Source of the DNA: Chloroflexota bacterium
GTDB taxonomy: Bacteria; Chloroflexota; Anaerolineae; Promineifilales; Promineifilaceae
DNA: 64,000 bases
Assembly (NCBI GenBank): GCA_024275635.1
Contig: JAJRYT010000151.1
Coordinates: 186,001 to 250,000 of the forward strand
Direction of reading: 5' to 3'
Under the pieces are notes generated by a model. It was given only the letters and a program-made list of their open reading frames with translations. It did no database searches and was not told the origin of the DNA. The position numbers were made by a program, and so were the translations under genes. Positions 42,841 through 50,121 of the stretch are shown piece after piece; the first letter of the stretch is position 1; every line of letters starts with the position of its first letter.

Positions 42841-43429
42841 TTATTCTCCGTTGTCAAGCTTGACAGCAATATCAATCGTGTCGTTGGGTTGAAAATTAGC
42901 TTGTAAAAGTTCAAGCGCCCATTTTCGATCTTCTCCGTCTCCTGTTGATAAAAAGATATGCTCACAAAATTCCGCAATATCTTCGATAATCCGCTCATAG
43001 CGATAAAAGGTGTGGCCGATCAATTGGCTGATTTTGGCCCGGCCTGACGCATGAACCTGTTCCGGGCGGCGGGTTAACCCATCGTACCAGACCTGGGTGG
43101 ATATCTCGGCGGCTAAATCAATCTCGCCGCGCTCGTAGGCAGCGCTCATCGCCTCGGCTTTTTCTACCATGCCTTCCATCGTAAACTCGTACCCGCCGAG
43201 GCCGGAGCCGGACAGTACCAATCCGGCAACCATTTCCGGGTAAACCAGCGCAAAGTCGAGGGCGATTTTGCCGCCGTGGGAGCAGCCAACGAGTACGGCC
43301 GTTTCCACCCCCAAATGCGCCAATAATCCGTGCAAATCTTCGTGGTCGCTGTAGGGTCGGGGCCGTTCCCGTTCCTCGCTCTTCGTAATGAATTTGGGTT
43401 CCGTGTACATCTGCAAATTGATAGGTCAT
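42841..43429 (-). pseudogene. Alpha/beta hydrolase remnant (internal deletion and frameshift)
   Basis: The N-terminus MTYQFADVHGTQIHYEERGTG is a standard alpha/beta-hydrolase start in one frame. It then jumps, in another frame, to PYSDHEDLHGLLAHLG and the nucleophile elbow VLVGCSHGGKIALDFALVYPEMV. The roughly 45-50 residues normally between them (oxyanion-hole HG and the following strands) are missing. The C-terminal 60 residues (ERIIEDIAEFCEHIFLSTGD) do not look like a hydrolase and lack an obvious catalytic Asp/His. I read it as a decayed gene, possibly joined to another gene's tail. Confidence 0.65.
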
Positions 43430-43459
43430 ATTGCCTCCCTAAAAAATTATGTAAAAGTG

Positions 43460-43489
43460 TTGACATCATACTCTCAAAAGTAGTATGAT
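43460..43489 (+). promoter_or_regulatory. Promoter with overlapping operator for the RHH/MazF toxin-antitoxin pair
   Basis: TTGACA (43460-43465) and TATGAT (43484-43489) are spaced by 18 bases. A perfect inverted repeat, ATCATACT (43465-43472) and AGTATGAT (43482-43489), spans the promoter and covers the -10 box. This is the layout of an autorepressed antitoxin operon. The antitoxin ATG is at 43497, giving a very short leader. Confidence 0.75.
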
Positions 43490-43496
43490 TAGTAGC

Positions 43497-43727
43497 ATGA
43501 AAGTAAAGACATCTATTACCCTCTCGGAAGATTTACTGGAAAACGTTGACAGGCTGGCCGTTAATTACAAAAACCGCTCAGACTTCATTGAAACAATGCT
43601 GCAAAAAATCGTCGCCCAAATGATTCGCGCCGAACGAGAGGCGCGAGACATTGAACTTTATGAAAAGCATCTCGATGAACTGAACGCGGAAGCTGAAGAC
43701 GTTCTCAAATATCAGGTTATCCCATGA
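43497..43727 (+). CDS. Ribbon-helix-helix antitoxin (MazE/CopG type)
   Basis: A 76-residue antitoxin. The N-terminal [21 protein letters not shown] then [14 protein letters not shown] is a ribbon-helix-helix DNA-binding module; the acidic helical tail ([20 protein letters not shown]) should bind the toxin. RHH antitoxins partner MazF toxins in Gram-positive systems such as EndoAI/NdoA. The ATG at 43497 lies eight bases after the -10 box. The stop overlaps the toxin start in ATGA. It should repress its promoter through the inverted repeat upstream. Confidence 0.92.
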   Translation: MKVKTSITLSEDLLENVDRLAVNYKNRSDFIETMLQKIVAQMIRAEREARDIELYEKHLDELNAEAEDVLKYQVIP

Positions 43728-44053
43728 GACGCGGCGAATTGTACAAGGTTGCCAGACCTTCATCACGCGATCCTAAAAAATACCGGGTTTTTGTGATTGT
43801 CAGCCGTCAGGCGCTCATGTCTGTTAGTTTTTCGACTGTTATTTGCGCACCGGTTTATTCTTCCTATCATGGTTTTTCCACGCAAGTGACGGTGGGCGTT
43901 GATGAAGGGTTGAAACATGCCAGCAGTATCCACTGTGACGAGGTGGTAAGTTTGCCAAAATCAGCGCTGACCAATTTTGTCGGCGTCTTATCCCAGCCTA
44001 AAATCGAAGAATTGAACGAAGCGCTTAAAGCAGCTTTGGGAATTCCTGATTGA
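43724..44053 (+). CDS. MazF/PemK-family mRNA interferase toxin
   Basis: A 109-residue sequence-specific endoribonuclease of the MazF/PemK family. Marks are the N-terminal [20 protein letters not shown], then [22 protein letters not shown] (TVIVAPxT-like core strand), the conserved [16 protein letters not shown], and [17 protein letters not shown] at the end. It overlaps the antitoxin by four bases. Its last 29 bases overlap the 3' end of the convergent ABC exporter gene, so both C-termini share DNA. Confidence 0.93.
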   Translation: MRRGELYKVARPSSRDPKKYRVFVIVSRQALMSVSFSTVICAPVYSSYHGFSTQVTVGVDEGLKHASSIHCDEVVSLPKSALTNFVGVLSQPKIEELNEALKAALGIPD

Positions 44054-45941
44054 CGTTTTTGTTGTTTTCGTTTTGCCATAACTTTTGCATTTCCTCCGAA
44101 ATTTCCAACAATTCGTCCAATGTGCCCTGGGCAACAATACGGCCGTCCGCCATCACCACAATCTGGTCTGCCAACCGCAGCACAGCCCGCCGGTGGCTAA
44201 CTACCAAAAAGGTAGGAGATTGGAGACTGGAGATTGGAGATTGGGCTTCGTAATCTCCAATCTCTAATCTCCAGTCTCTCTTACAAAGCCCCTTCCAGAA
44301 CAACTTCTCCGTTTCCACGTCCAGCGCGCTGGATAAATCATCAAAAACCAGCAGTTCCGCATCCCGCACCAACATGCGGGCGGCGGCGACGCGCTGGATT
44401 TGGCCGCCGGAGAGGCGCACACCACGCGGGCCAACAATGGTGTCTAGTCCATTTTCTAATTGGGCGATATCGGGGGTGAGAACGGCCGTTTTCACCGCTC
44501 CCATCAAATCCACCCCATCTTCCGCCAGCCCAAACAAAATATTATCCCGTAGCGTTTCGCTAAACAGGCGCGGAACCTGCGGCGTGTAAGCCGAGCGCGG
44601 CGGCGTAAAAAACGTTGCCGGATCAGCTGCTAAATCGCCATTCCAACGAATCTCGCCCGCGTCCAGTGGCAGCAGCCCCAGCAAAACCCGCAGCAGCGTT
44701 GTCTTGCCGGAGCCAATCCGCCCGGTAATGACGGTGAACGAAGCCCGTGGGAGGGTGAGGGTGATGTCGAAGATTCCGGAGCGTATTTCGTGTTCCATAT
44801 TCCGTGAACCGTTGTCGGATGACGGATGACGGTTTACGGCGAACGGGTGTTGGTAGGTCAGCCCTTTAATTTCTAGTCGTTGCAGATAGTCGGCGGGAGA
44901 TTTGGACGGCCGTTTCAGCGACGGTTGATCCCCATTTTCATAAATCGGGCCATGTTTAACCAAGCTGTCCGGCGCGGCGTGTGGCTGGAGCGCCTGCGCC
45001 CGGTCTAACACCACCCGTTGCTGGGCGATTTCTGAGAGGTAACTGCCAATCGTCGCCGGGAATCGAGCCACAAAGAACAAATAGCTGCTGAATAGGGCAA
45101 AATCGCCGATGGTAAAACGGCCGTTGACCATGGCCACGCCAGATAGAATGACCATCACCGCCACTGCTACATCACCCATGTTGTCAGAGACGGATTGGAA
45201 CAGAGCGTAAAAGATGCCGTGCCGCACATTGAATTTACGCCGCCGTTCGCTGAGGGTTTGCAGATAGCTCATTGTCCCCGCTGTGGCATCGGCCACTTTC
45301 ATCGCCTGAATCGCGCCGAACAGTTCGCCCAGAAAGCCGGTGACGGCGCTATCGCTGTCGCGGCTTTCTTTGTGATAGCGCAGGAAGCGTTCAAAGGCGA
45401 ACCGGTTGAGAAAAAAGACGCCAATGAGAGGTAAAATGGCAACGGCCGTAATCCCCGGCGCAATTCCAAACATCACAATCAGCGCAAAAATCGTGAACGA
45501 GCCATGACCCACGATTTCCGGAATCCAGGTGGGAAAATCGCCGTAATCGGCCAGATCATGATCCAGCCGGTTGAGGGCGTCGCCGATGGAGACGGGCAGC
45601 GGCTGCGCCCCCGGCTTGCGCAGGATGTTTTGCACCACGTTCCTGCGCAGCAGCGCCTGCCCCGCCAGCCGCACCTTGGCCGCCGCCATGTTGCCGCCCA
45701 CGTCCACCACCATCCGCGACGCTTCCACGGCGATGATCAGGGCCAGGATGGCGGGCAGGCTGAGGGCAACGGCCGTTTCCCCTGCCAGCTGGTCGAAGAA
45801 CAACTTTTGCAGCCAGCCGGGCACAGCCCGCACGCCAAAAGCGTACAGCGCCGCCGCCACGCTAAGCCAGAAAAAGCCGGGTCGGTAGCGGATGAGCGCC
45901 CAAGTGCCACGCCAGACGGGAAGTTGGGTCAATTGAGTCAC
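44025..45941 (-). CDS. ABC exporter half-transporter (degenerate nucleotide-binding domain)
   Basis: A 638-residue type IV ABC exporter with an N-terminal six-helix membrane domain (about 10-320) and an ATPase domain. Walker A is GRIGSGKTT (about 406-414), signature [15 protein letters not shown] (about 508), Walker [13 protein letters not shown] where the catalytic Glu is Asp, and switch His in VVSHRR. Such Asp variants are usual in the degenerate half of heterodimers; the partner is probably the product of 46791-48590. Two stretches, about residues 361-388 and 554-575, are encoded by short tandem repeats of intergenic families. It starts with a GTG overlapping the nucleotidyltransferase stop. 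Confidence 0.9.
   Translation of the reverse strand: MTQLTQLPVWRGTWALIRYRPGFFWLSVAAALYAFGVRAVPGWLQKLFFDQLAGETAVALSLPAILALIIAVEASRMVVDVGGNMAAAKVRLAGQALLRRNVVQNILRKPGAQPLPVSIGDALNRLDHDLADYGDFPTWIPEIVGHGSFTIFALIVMFGIAPGITAVAILPLIGVFFLNRFAFERFLRYHKESRDSDSAVTGFLGELFGAIQAMKVADATAGTMSYLQTLSERRRKFNVRHGIFYALFQSVSDNMGDVAVAVMVILSGVAMVNGRFTIGDFALFSSYLFFVARFPATIGSYLSEIAQQRVVLDRAQALQPHAAPDSLVKHGPIYENGDQPSLKRPSKSPADYLQRLEIKGLTYQHPFAVNRHPSSDNGSRNMEHEIRSGIFDITLTLPRASFTVITGRIGSGKTTLLRVLLGLLPLDAGEIRWNGDLAADPATFFTPPRSAYTPQVPRLFSETLRDNILFGLAEDGVDLMGAVKTAVLTPDIAQLENGLDTIVGPRGVRLSGGQIQRVAAARMLVRDAELLVFDDLSSALDVETEKLFWKGLCKRDWRLEIGDYEAQSPISSLQSPTFLVVSHRRAVLRLADQIVVMADGRIVAQGTLDELLEISEEMQKLWQNENNKNVNQEFPKLL
44217..44280. 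repeat. GAGATTGG heptamer repeat in frame inside the ABC exporter gene
   Basis: GGAGATTGGAGACTGGAG continues into further GAGATTGG units, and after GGGCTTCGT the complementary AATCTCCAATCTCTAATC follows. It encodes [20 protein letters not shown], between the D-loop and the switch His, where homologues have no such insert. The same repeat is intergenic at 13666 and 21632. Confidence 0.85.
44785..44850. repeat. CCGTATT-type heptamer repeat in frame inside the ABC exporter gene
   Basis: TATTTCGTGTTCCATATTCC, then GGATGACGGATGACGG and TTTACGG match the hairpin repeat family that is intergenic at 17905, 20701, 35655 and 55790. It encodes [17 protein letters not shown], inserted near the A-loop of the ATPase domain. 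Confidence 0.75.
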
Positions 45942-46723
45942 TGGTAAACCTCCTCCATTAAATCGAGGAATTTGTAAACGGCCGTTGGCGCTGCGTCAGG
46001 CACAACATACCCTTGCGCGGCAATTTGAGGCATGAACACACACATTTCATCAGCCAGGCGGCGTAAAACTGTCAACTTTTCTCGCCGTGCGGTCTGCAGC
46101 ATATGATTGGTTGTTGGATTTTGGCCCAAAATTTGTTGCGTTTTGTGGAATGGCTGGAGCACGTAAGGCAACAATCTCATTTCCTCGGTCGGCGGTTTTC
46201 GGGGGACATATTTAGCGGTGATAAGCAGCATCGCCCAAAAGTAGCTGATGAAATGAAGCGGATTTTCGACAAATTCTTTAATTGGTTCCCGATTAGGAAA
46301 TTCAATTGACTGATCATTGCGGGTTAAGCCGATGCGCTCAAACAGGACATGTGTTTCTGAGGGAATGTAGGCGAGTGATTGCGGCTGCCAATACCAATCT
46401 ACCTGATGGGGACCGATGAACATATCGTAATAAGCCATCAAGTAGCCGCCGTCTTGCGGCGCGTTTTGTGACGCTTCCACAAAAAAGATGGGTTGGCTAA
46501 TTTGAGCGACAAATTTCTGCCTGTGATTGACAACATCTTGAATATGGTCATCGGCGATGACAACCCAGATGTCAATATCGCTCAGCGCATCCGCATCATC
46601 ACGACCCAAAGAACCAAACAGCCAAACAGCGCTAACGCGGGAATCTTCTTGTAAACTCTTTGTGATTTGATCCAGGAGTCCTTCACGTTCAGATTGATAG
46701 ATTGATAATTTGTTTTTATCCAT
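45938..46723 (-). CDS. Nucleotidyltransferase between two ABC exporter genes
   Basis: A 261-residue protein of the aminoglycoside adenylyltransferase-like group. The catalytic motif [22 protein letters not shown] (GS plus DxD) is intact. A substrate region follows ([36 protein letters not shown]), then a helical C-terminal domain ([15 protein letters not shown]). AGAGGT precedes the ATG. Its stop overlaps the start of the downstream ABC half-transporter, and the other half-transporter lies 67 bases upstream. The three genes form one operon, so drug inactivation paired with export is an attractive but unproven reading. Confidence 0.88.
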   Translation of the reverse strand: MDKNKLSIYQSEREGLLDQITKSLQEDSRVSAVWLFGSLGRDDADALSDIDIWVVIADDHIQDVVNHRQKFVAQISQPIFFVEASQNAPQDGGYLMAYYDMFIGPHQVDWYWQPQSLAYIPSETHVLFERIGLTRNDQSIEFPNREPIKEFVENPLHFISYFWAMLLITAKYVPRKPPTEEMRLLPYVLQPFHKTQQILGQNPTTNHMLQTARREKLTVLRRLADEMCVFMPQIAAQGYVVPDAAPTAVYKFLDLMEEVYQ

Positions 46724-46790
46724 GATTTACCTCTGCCAAAGCTCAGCGTAATGCAAATCGTCACCTGCTCCAACCTTGCGATCGCTTTTT

Positions 46791-48590
46791 TCATGCTAAT
46801 GCGGCCTCTATGCCGGTTTGTAACAGTTGGGAAAAGCGGCTGTGGGGATTGGCGGCTAGTTGGGCGCGGGGACCATGTTCGGCGATACGGCCGTTTTCCA
46901 AAATCAGAATGTCATCTGCCCGCTGCACCGTCCCCAGCCGGTGAGCGATGAGGAGCGCGGTACGGCCGTGCAGCAGCCGATCAATGGCTTGCTCCAACAA
47001 CTGCTCCGTTGCCGGGTCGAGCCGGGACGACGCTTCATCCAGGACGACGAGGCGCGGGTCGCGCAAGAAGACGCGGGTGAAGGCCAGCAACTGCGCCTCG
47101 CCCGCCGACAACCCTTTGCCGCTCGCTTTGAGCATCGTGTCCAGGCCGTCGGGCAGAGCGCGGAACCAGCTTTCCAGCCCCAGCGCTTCGATGGCGGCGA
47201 TGATGTCGGCATCGTCCACCGGCGGCCGCTGCGGATCGTGGTTGGCGAACAGCGTCAGGTTGTCGCGGATGGTGGCGGCGAACAACTGAACCTCCTGCGT
47301 CACCATCCCCACATGCCGCCGCAAATCCGACAAACTTACATCACGCACATCCACGCCGTCCAGCCGAATCGCCCCCGCATCCACATCGTATAGCCGGAAC
47401 AGCAGTCGGGTCAGCGTCGTCTTGCCGCTGCCGGTGCGCCCCAGGATGCCCAGGGTGCGGTTAGCAGTTAGCTCAAAGGTGATGTTTTGCAGGACGGTTT
47501 GAGATTGATGATTGATGATTGATGATTGGTTGCTGATTGGTTGTAATTGGTCTTTGTAGGCAAAATGGACGCCATCAAACTGGACAGTGGGGGCAGTGGC
47601 GGGGAGGTGAGTGACGGCCGTTTCCTGCACCCTCGCCTCAATCTGGAAAAATTCGTTAATCCGGCCAATTCCGGCATAAGCGCGCTGGAGCTTGGAGATT
47701 TGGCGGCGGATATATTTGAGTGGGCTTTCCAGCAGGCCGACGTAGGTGACCATCAGGTAAACCGTGCCGATGCTCATTTGCCCCTGCCGGTAGGCATTGG
47801 CCGCCAGCCCCAGCGTCGCCACGAGCGCGAAAACGTAGAGCATGGCGCTGCTGGCGAAGCTCAGGCCGCCCAGCCAATCGTCGCGCAGACGCCAGTGGAT
47901 GATGCGGGCCATGATGGGGTAAAGCCGGGCCATCACATACGCCTCGCCGCCGTGGGCGCGGATATCCTCCGTCCCCAGCAGCCGCTCGCCCAGGAAGCCA
48001 GATTGTACAGCGTACTCCTGGCGCACCGCGTTGGCGGCGGCAACCACCTGCGGCCGGATGGCCGCCTGGATGCCGAACATGAGCAGGGCGTAGACTAGCC
48101 CGATGAGGCCAAACGGCCACGACTGGCGGAAGATGAGTACCAGCACGCCGATGAGGAGCAGGCTGTTGCCCAACATCTGTACGACCAGGGCTGAGAAGGA
48201 TTCGGCCAGCTTGCTGACATCGCCGTCTATCCGTTCGATCAGTTCGCCGGGGGTGCATAGTTTGTGGAAGCCCATGTCCAGCCGCATGCAGTGGGTGACT
48301 AAATCGGCGCGAAGCTGATTGGTCGCCGCCCAGCCCAAATCTTCGCCCAGGTAAACGGCAATGAGGGCGACGGCCTTCTGGCTGACGACGGCGATGAAGA
48401 AGAGAATCCCCGCCGTCAGCAGCGGGCGCAGTTCGCCCCCGGATTGGACGGTATCCAACAGCATCCGAATCGCTTGCGGCGCAGCCAGTTGCAGGCCAAT
48501 CCCCACCAGGATGAAGAAGGCTAACAAAAGAACGCGGGAGCGAAACGGCCGTAAATACCGCCAGAGCATGGTCATTGAAGATTGATACAT
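46791..48590 (-). CDS. ABC exporter half-transporter
   Basis: A 599-residue type IV ABC exporter: six transmembrane helices (about 15-300) and an ATPase domain. Walker A is GRTGSGKTT, Q-loop GMVTQEVQLFAATIRDNL, signature GLSAGEAQLLAFTR (a variant of LSGGQ), Walker B LVVLDEASSRLD with catalytic Glu present, and switch His in LIAHRLGT. It is therefore the catalytically competent partner of the half-transporter at 44025-45941. Residues about 346-363 (QPISNQSSIINHQSQ) are encoded by an ATTGATG tandem repeat and are absent from typical exporters. It heads the ABC-nucleotidyltransferase-ABC operon. GAGGGA lies before the ATG. Confidence 0.93.
   Translation of the reverse strand: MYQSSMTMLWRYLRPFRSRVLLLAFFILVGIGLQLAAPQAIRMLLDTVQSGGELRPLLTAGILFFIAVVSQKAVALIAVYLGEDLGWAATNQLRADLVTHCMRLDMGFHKLCTPGELIERIDGDVSKLAESFSALVVQMLGNSLLLIGVLVLIFRQSWPFGLIGLVYALLMFGIQAAIRPQVVAAANAVRQEYAVQSGFLGERLLGTEDIRAHGGEAYVMARLYPIMARIIHWRLRDDWLGGLSFASSAMLYVFALVATLGLAANAYRQGQMSIGTVYLMVTYVGLLESPLKYIRRQISKLQRAYAGIGRINEFFQIEARVQETAVTHLPATAPTVQFDGVHFAYKDQLQPISNQSSIINHQSQTVLQNITFELTANRTLGILGRTGSGKTTLTRLLFRLYDVDAGAIRLDGVDVRDVSLSDLRRHVGMVTQEVQLFAATIRDNLTLFANHDPQRPPVDDADIIAAIEALGLESWFRALPDGLDTMLKASGKGLSAGEAQLLAFTRVFLRDPRLVVLDEASSRLDPATEQLLEQAIDRLLHGRTALLIAHRLGTVQRADDILILENGRIAEHGPRAQLAANPHSRFSQLLQTGIEAALA
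47500..47545. repeat. ATTGATG heptamer repeat in frame inside the ABC exporter gene
   Basis: ATTGATGATTGATGATTGAT then GATTGGTTGCTGATTGG is in frame in the coding sequence just before the A-loop/Walker A region. The same heptamer is intergenic at 8403 and 60012. Confidence 0.85.
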
Positions 48591-48605
48591 TTAGTCCCTC
48601 ATAGA

Positions 48606-48710
48606 ACGTAAGTAACTGGATAGGTCTTTGTCATTTCGATGAGCGGAGCGAGGAGAAATCTTTGTCGTCTAAGGTGATAAGAAAGAGTTCTCCCTCCGGT
48701 CGAAATGACA
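48606..48710. repeat. REP/MITE-like palindromic repeat, copy A
   Basis: GTAACTGGATAGGTCT is followed by TGTCATTTCG (48629-48638), GAGCGGAGCGAGGAGAAATC, a loop, TTCTCCCTCCGGT and the complementary CGAAATGACA (48701-48710). Copy B at 54868-54969 has the same flank and core. It lies between the ABC operon and the RIO kinase gene. Confidence 0.85.
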
Positions 48711-48761
48711 CCGGTGCAGCTGCCAGCATAAAACGTGAAAGTTGTCTCATCACGTTTCATG

Positions 48762-49724
48762 CTAATAATTTCTTCCCATGTATGGCTGCCATAAATCCTG
48801 TGTCAATTCAACCGGGTCAGCTTTAACGCCAAACCGCGCGAAGTATTCGCAGACGCGCGTGATGTCCCGTTGCAGCAGTTCAAACGCATGGGGATTGTGA
48901 CGCGCTTCCACCATTTGTGGAAAATCTATGAGGATGATGTCGCCGTCCCAGTACAAGATGTTGTAAGCTGACAGGTCGCCATGAATGTAATGATGGTTGA
49001 GCATTAATTGCACGTTATCCAGCACGCGCTGGAAAAGCGGTTGGGTCTCGTCCGGTTCCAGGCTTATTTCGCTCAGTGTGGGGGCCGGGCCGTATTCGTC
49101 GCCGATGAAGTCCATTAGGATGGTGTTGCCCGCGTGGGCGATGGGTTCAGGCACGTCGGCTCCAGCTGCGTACAATTTTTTTTGTACGCTGTACTCGTTA
49201 TTGATCCACCACATGATGTCTACGTGTTTGCCGAAGTTGGTTTTCTTACGCAGGGCCAATTTTACGCGGCGGCCTTTGATCTGTTTGCCATCTTCGCCGC
49301 GCAGCTGCCGCCCGGCTTTGTAGATGGCGTCGTTTTTGAGATGGCGTAACATGCGCGGACGGTACAGCTTGGCAGCAAGGAGAGCCATGCCGGTAGCGGG
49401 ATGGGCGGCGCAGGCGTACACATTGGCTTCTTTGCCGCCCTTTACCAATCGGGTCACGTCGGTGATGAGGCTGTCGCGGTAGAAGGGGGCGACGGAGGCG
49501 ATGACCCAGTGGCGTTCGTGATGGAGCGGGTCGAGGGCGGCGGCGTAGCTGGGGACCCAACTTTCCTGGCTGTCGTCCATTTTGTGTATGTTGGCCATGA
49601 TTGGGGAGGTACGGCCGTTTCCCTTTCGTTTATTTTTAGGCCGCGATCGCTGCCGGCGGGCGGCGCGGCTGCGATCTTCATAATCGTAATCGGAATAAAG
49701 GTCGTCAAAGTCGTATTTACTCAT
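48762..49724 (-). CDS. RIO1-like serine/threonine protein kinase
   Basis: A 320-residue atypical kinase of the RIO family. The glycine-loop equivalent is VKGGKEANVYACAAHP, the ATP-site lysine lies in LLAAKLYRPRM, the catalytic loop is IHGDLSAYNILYW, and the metal-binding Asp is in ILIDFPQMV. A basic N-terminal tail (RAARRQRSRPKNKRKGNGR) precedes the domain. RIO1 kinases act in ribosomal small-subunit maturation in archaea and eukaryotes; bacterial members are sporadic and of unknown role. No ribosome-binding site is seen. Two hairpins and a small ORF lie upstream, so expression may be attenuated. Confidence 0.92.
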   Translation of the reverse strand: MSKYDFDDLYSDYDYEDRSRAARRQRSRPKNKRKGNGRTSPIMANIHKMDDSQESWVPSYAAALDPLHHERHWVIASVAPFYRDSLITDVTRLVKGGKEANVYACAAHPATGMALLAAKLYRPRMLRHLKNDAIYKAGRQLRGEDGKQIKGRRVKLALRKKTNFGKHVDIMWWINNEYSVQKKLYAAGADVPEPIAHAGNTILMDFIGDEYGPAPTLSEISLEPDETQPLFQRVLDNVQLMLNHHYIHGDLSAYNILYWDGDIILIDFPQMVEARHNPHAFELLQRDITRVCEYFARFGVKADPVELTQDLWQPYMGRNY

Positions 49725-49794
49725 TTTTTGATCAAGCTTTTAGCTTTGTTCCTGCTCTTGAATGGTTTGTTGATTTGATTGGATGAACAAAAAT

Positions 49795-49824
49795 AGCCGC
49801 GGGTCAGCGCTGCGACTCGCGGCT
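49795..49824. terminator. Bidirectional hairpin upstream of the RIO kinase
   Basis: AGCCGCGGGTC (49795-49805) pairs with GACTCGCGGCT (49814-49824) with one G-T wobble and an eight-base loop. A T run follows on the plus side (TTTTT) and on the minus side (ATTTTTG). Confidence 0.7.
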
Positions 49825-49855
49825 TTTTGAGGGGAAGGTTGGATGGAGTAGAAAC

Positions 49856-49883
49856 AAAAAACCACAGGCTGGAACACCTGTGG
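49856..49883 (-). terminator. Terminator after the small ORF
   Basis: On the minus strand CCACAGG, loop TGTTCCAG, CCTGTGG is followed by TTTTTTG: a textbook intrinsic terminator, 34 bases after the stop of the 23-codon ORF. Confidence 0.75.
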
Positions 49884-49916
49884 CCGGAAAAGATAATCGT
49901 CAAAAAACGAGTTTAA

Positions 49917-49988
49917 TTACCGAGGCGCAGACGGTCCCGCACAACGCTGTTCGCGTAGGGTGACAAGAGTTATTGAGATGTTTGCCAT
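49917..49988 (-). CDS. Small ORF (23 codons) with a strong ribosome-binding site, possible leader peptide
   Basis: Starts MANISITL, contains one Cys, ends CAGPSAPR, TAA. AAAGGAGGT lies nine bases before the ATG, one of the best ribosome-binding sequences in the window. A candidate promoter (50029-50058) precedes it and an intrinsic terminator (49856-49883) follows, so it reads as a self-contained unit. The next gene on the same strand is the RIO kinase 193 bases on. It may be an attenuation leader for that gene, a small independent peptide, or a dual-function RNA. I know no family for it. Confidence 0.55.
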   Translation of the reverse strand: MANISITLVTLREQRCAGPSAPR

Positions 49989-50028
49989 GTGCGGGTACCT
50001 CCTTTGTCAGTTTATTTTTACCAGCGAC

Positions 50029-50058
50029 AGTCTATCATAACAGCGGCGGCGGAGTCAA
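50029..50058 (-). promoter_or_regulatory. Predicted promoter for the small ORF
   Basis: On the minus strand TTGACT (50058-50053), 18 bases, then TAGACT (50034-50029). An overlapping TATGAT (50039-50034) is closer to consensus but has no -35 at correct spacing. Confidence 0.4.
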
Positions 50059-50121
50059 GGGTTTTTTGCGCGGGGCGCTTTTACGCTCTGGCGCGCGCCT
50101 CATAATTGCTGTCGTTTGAAC

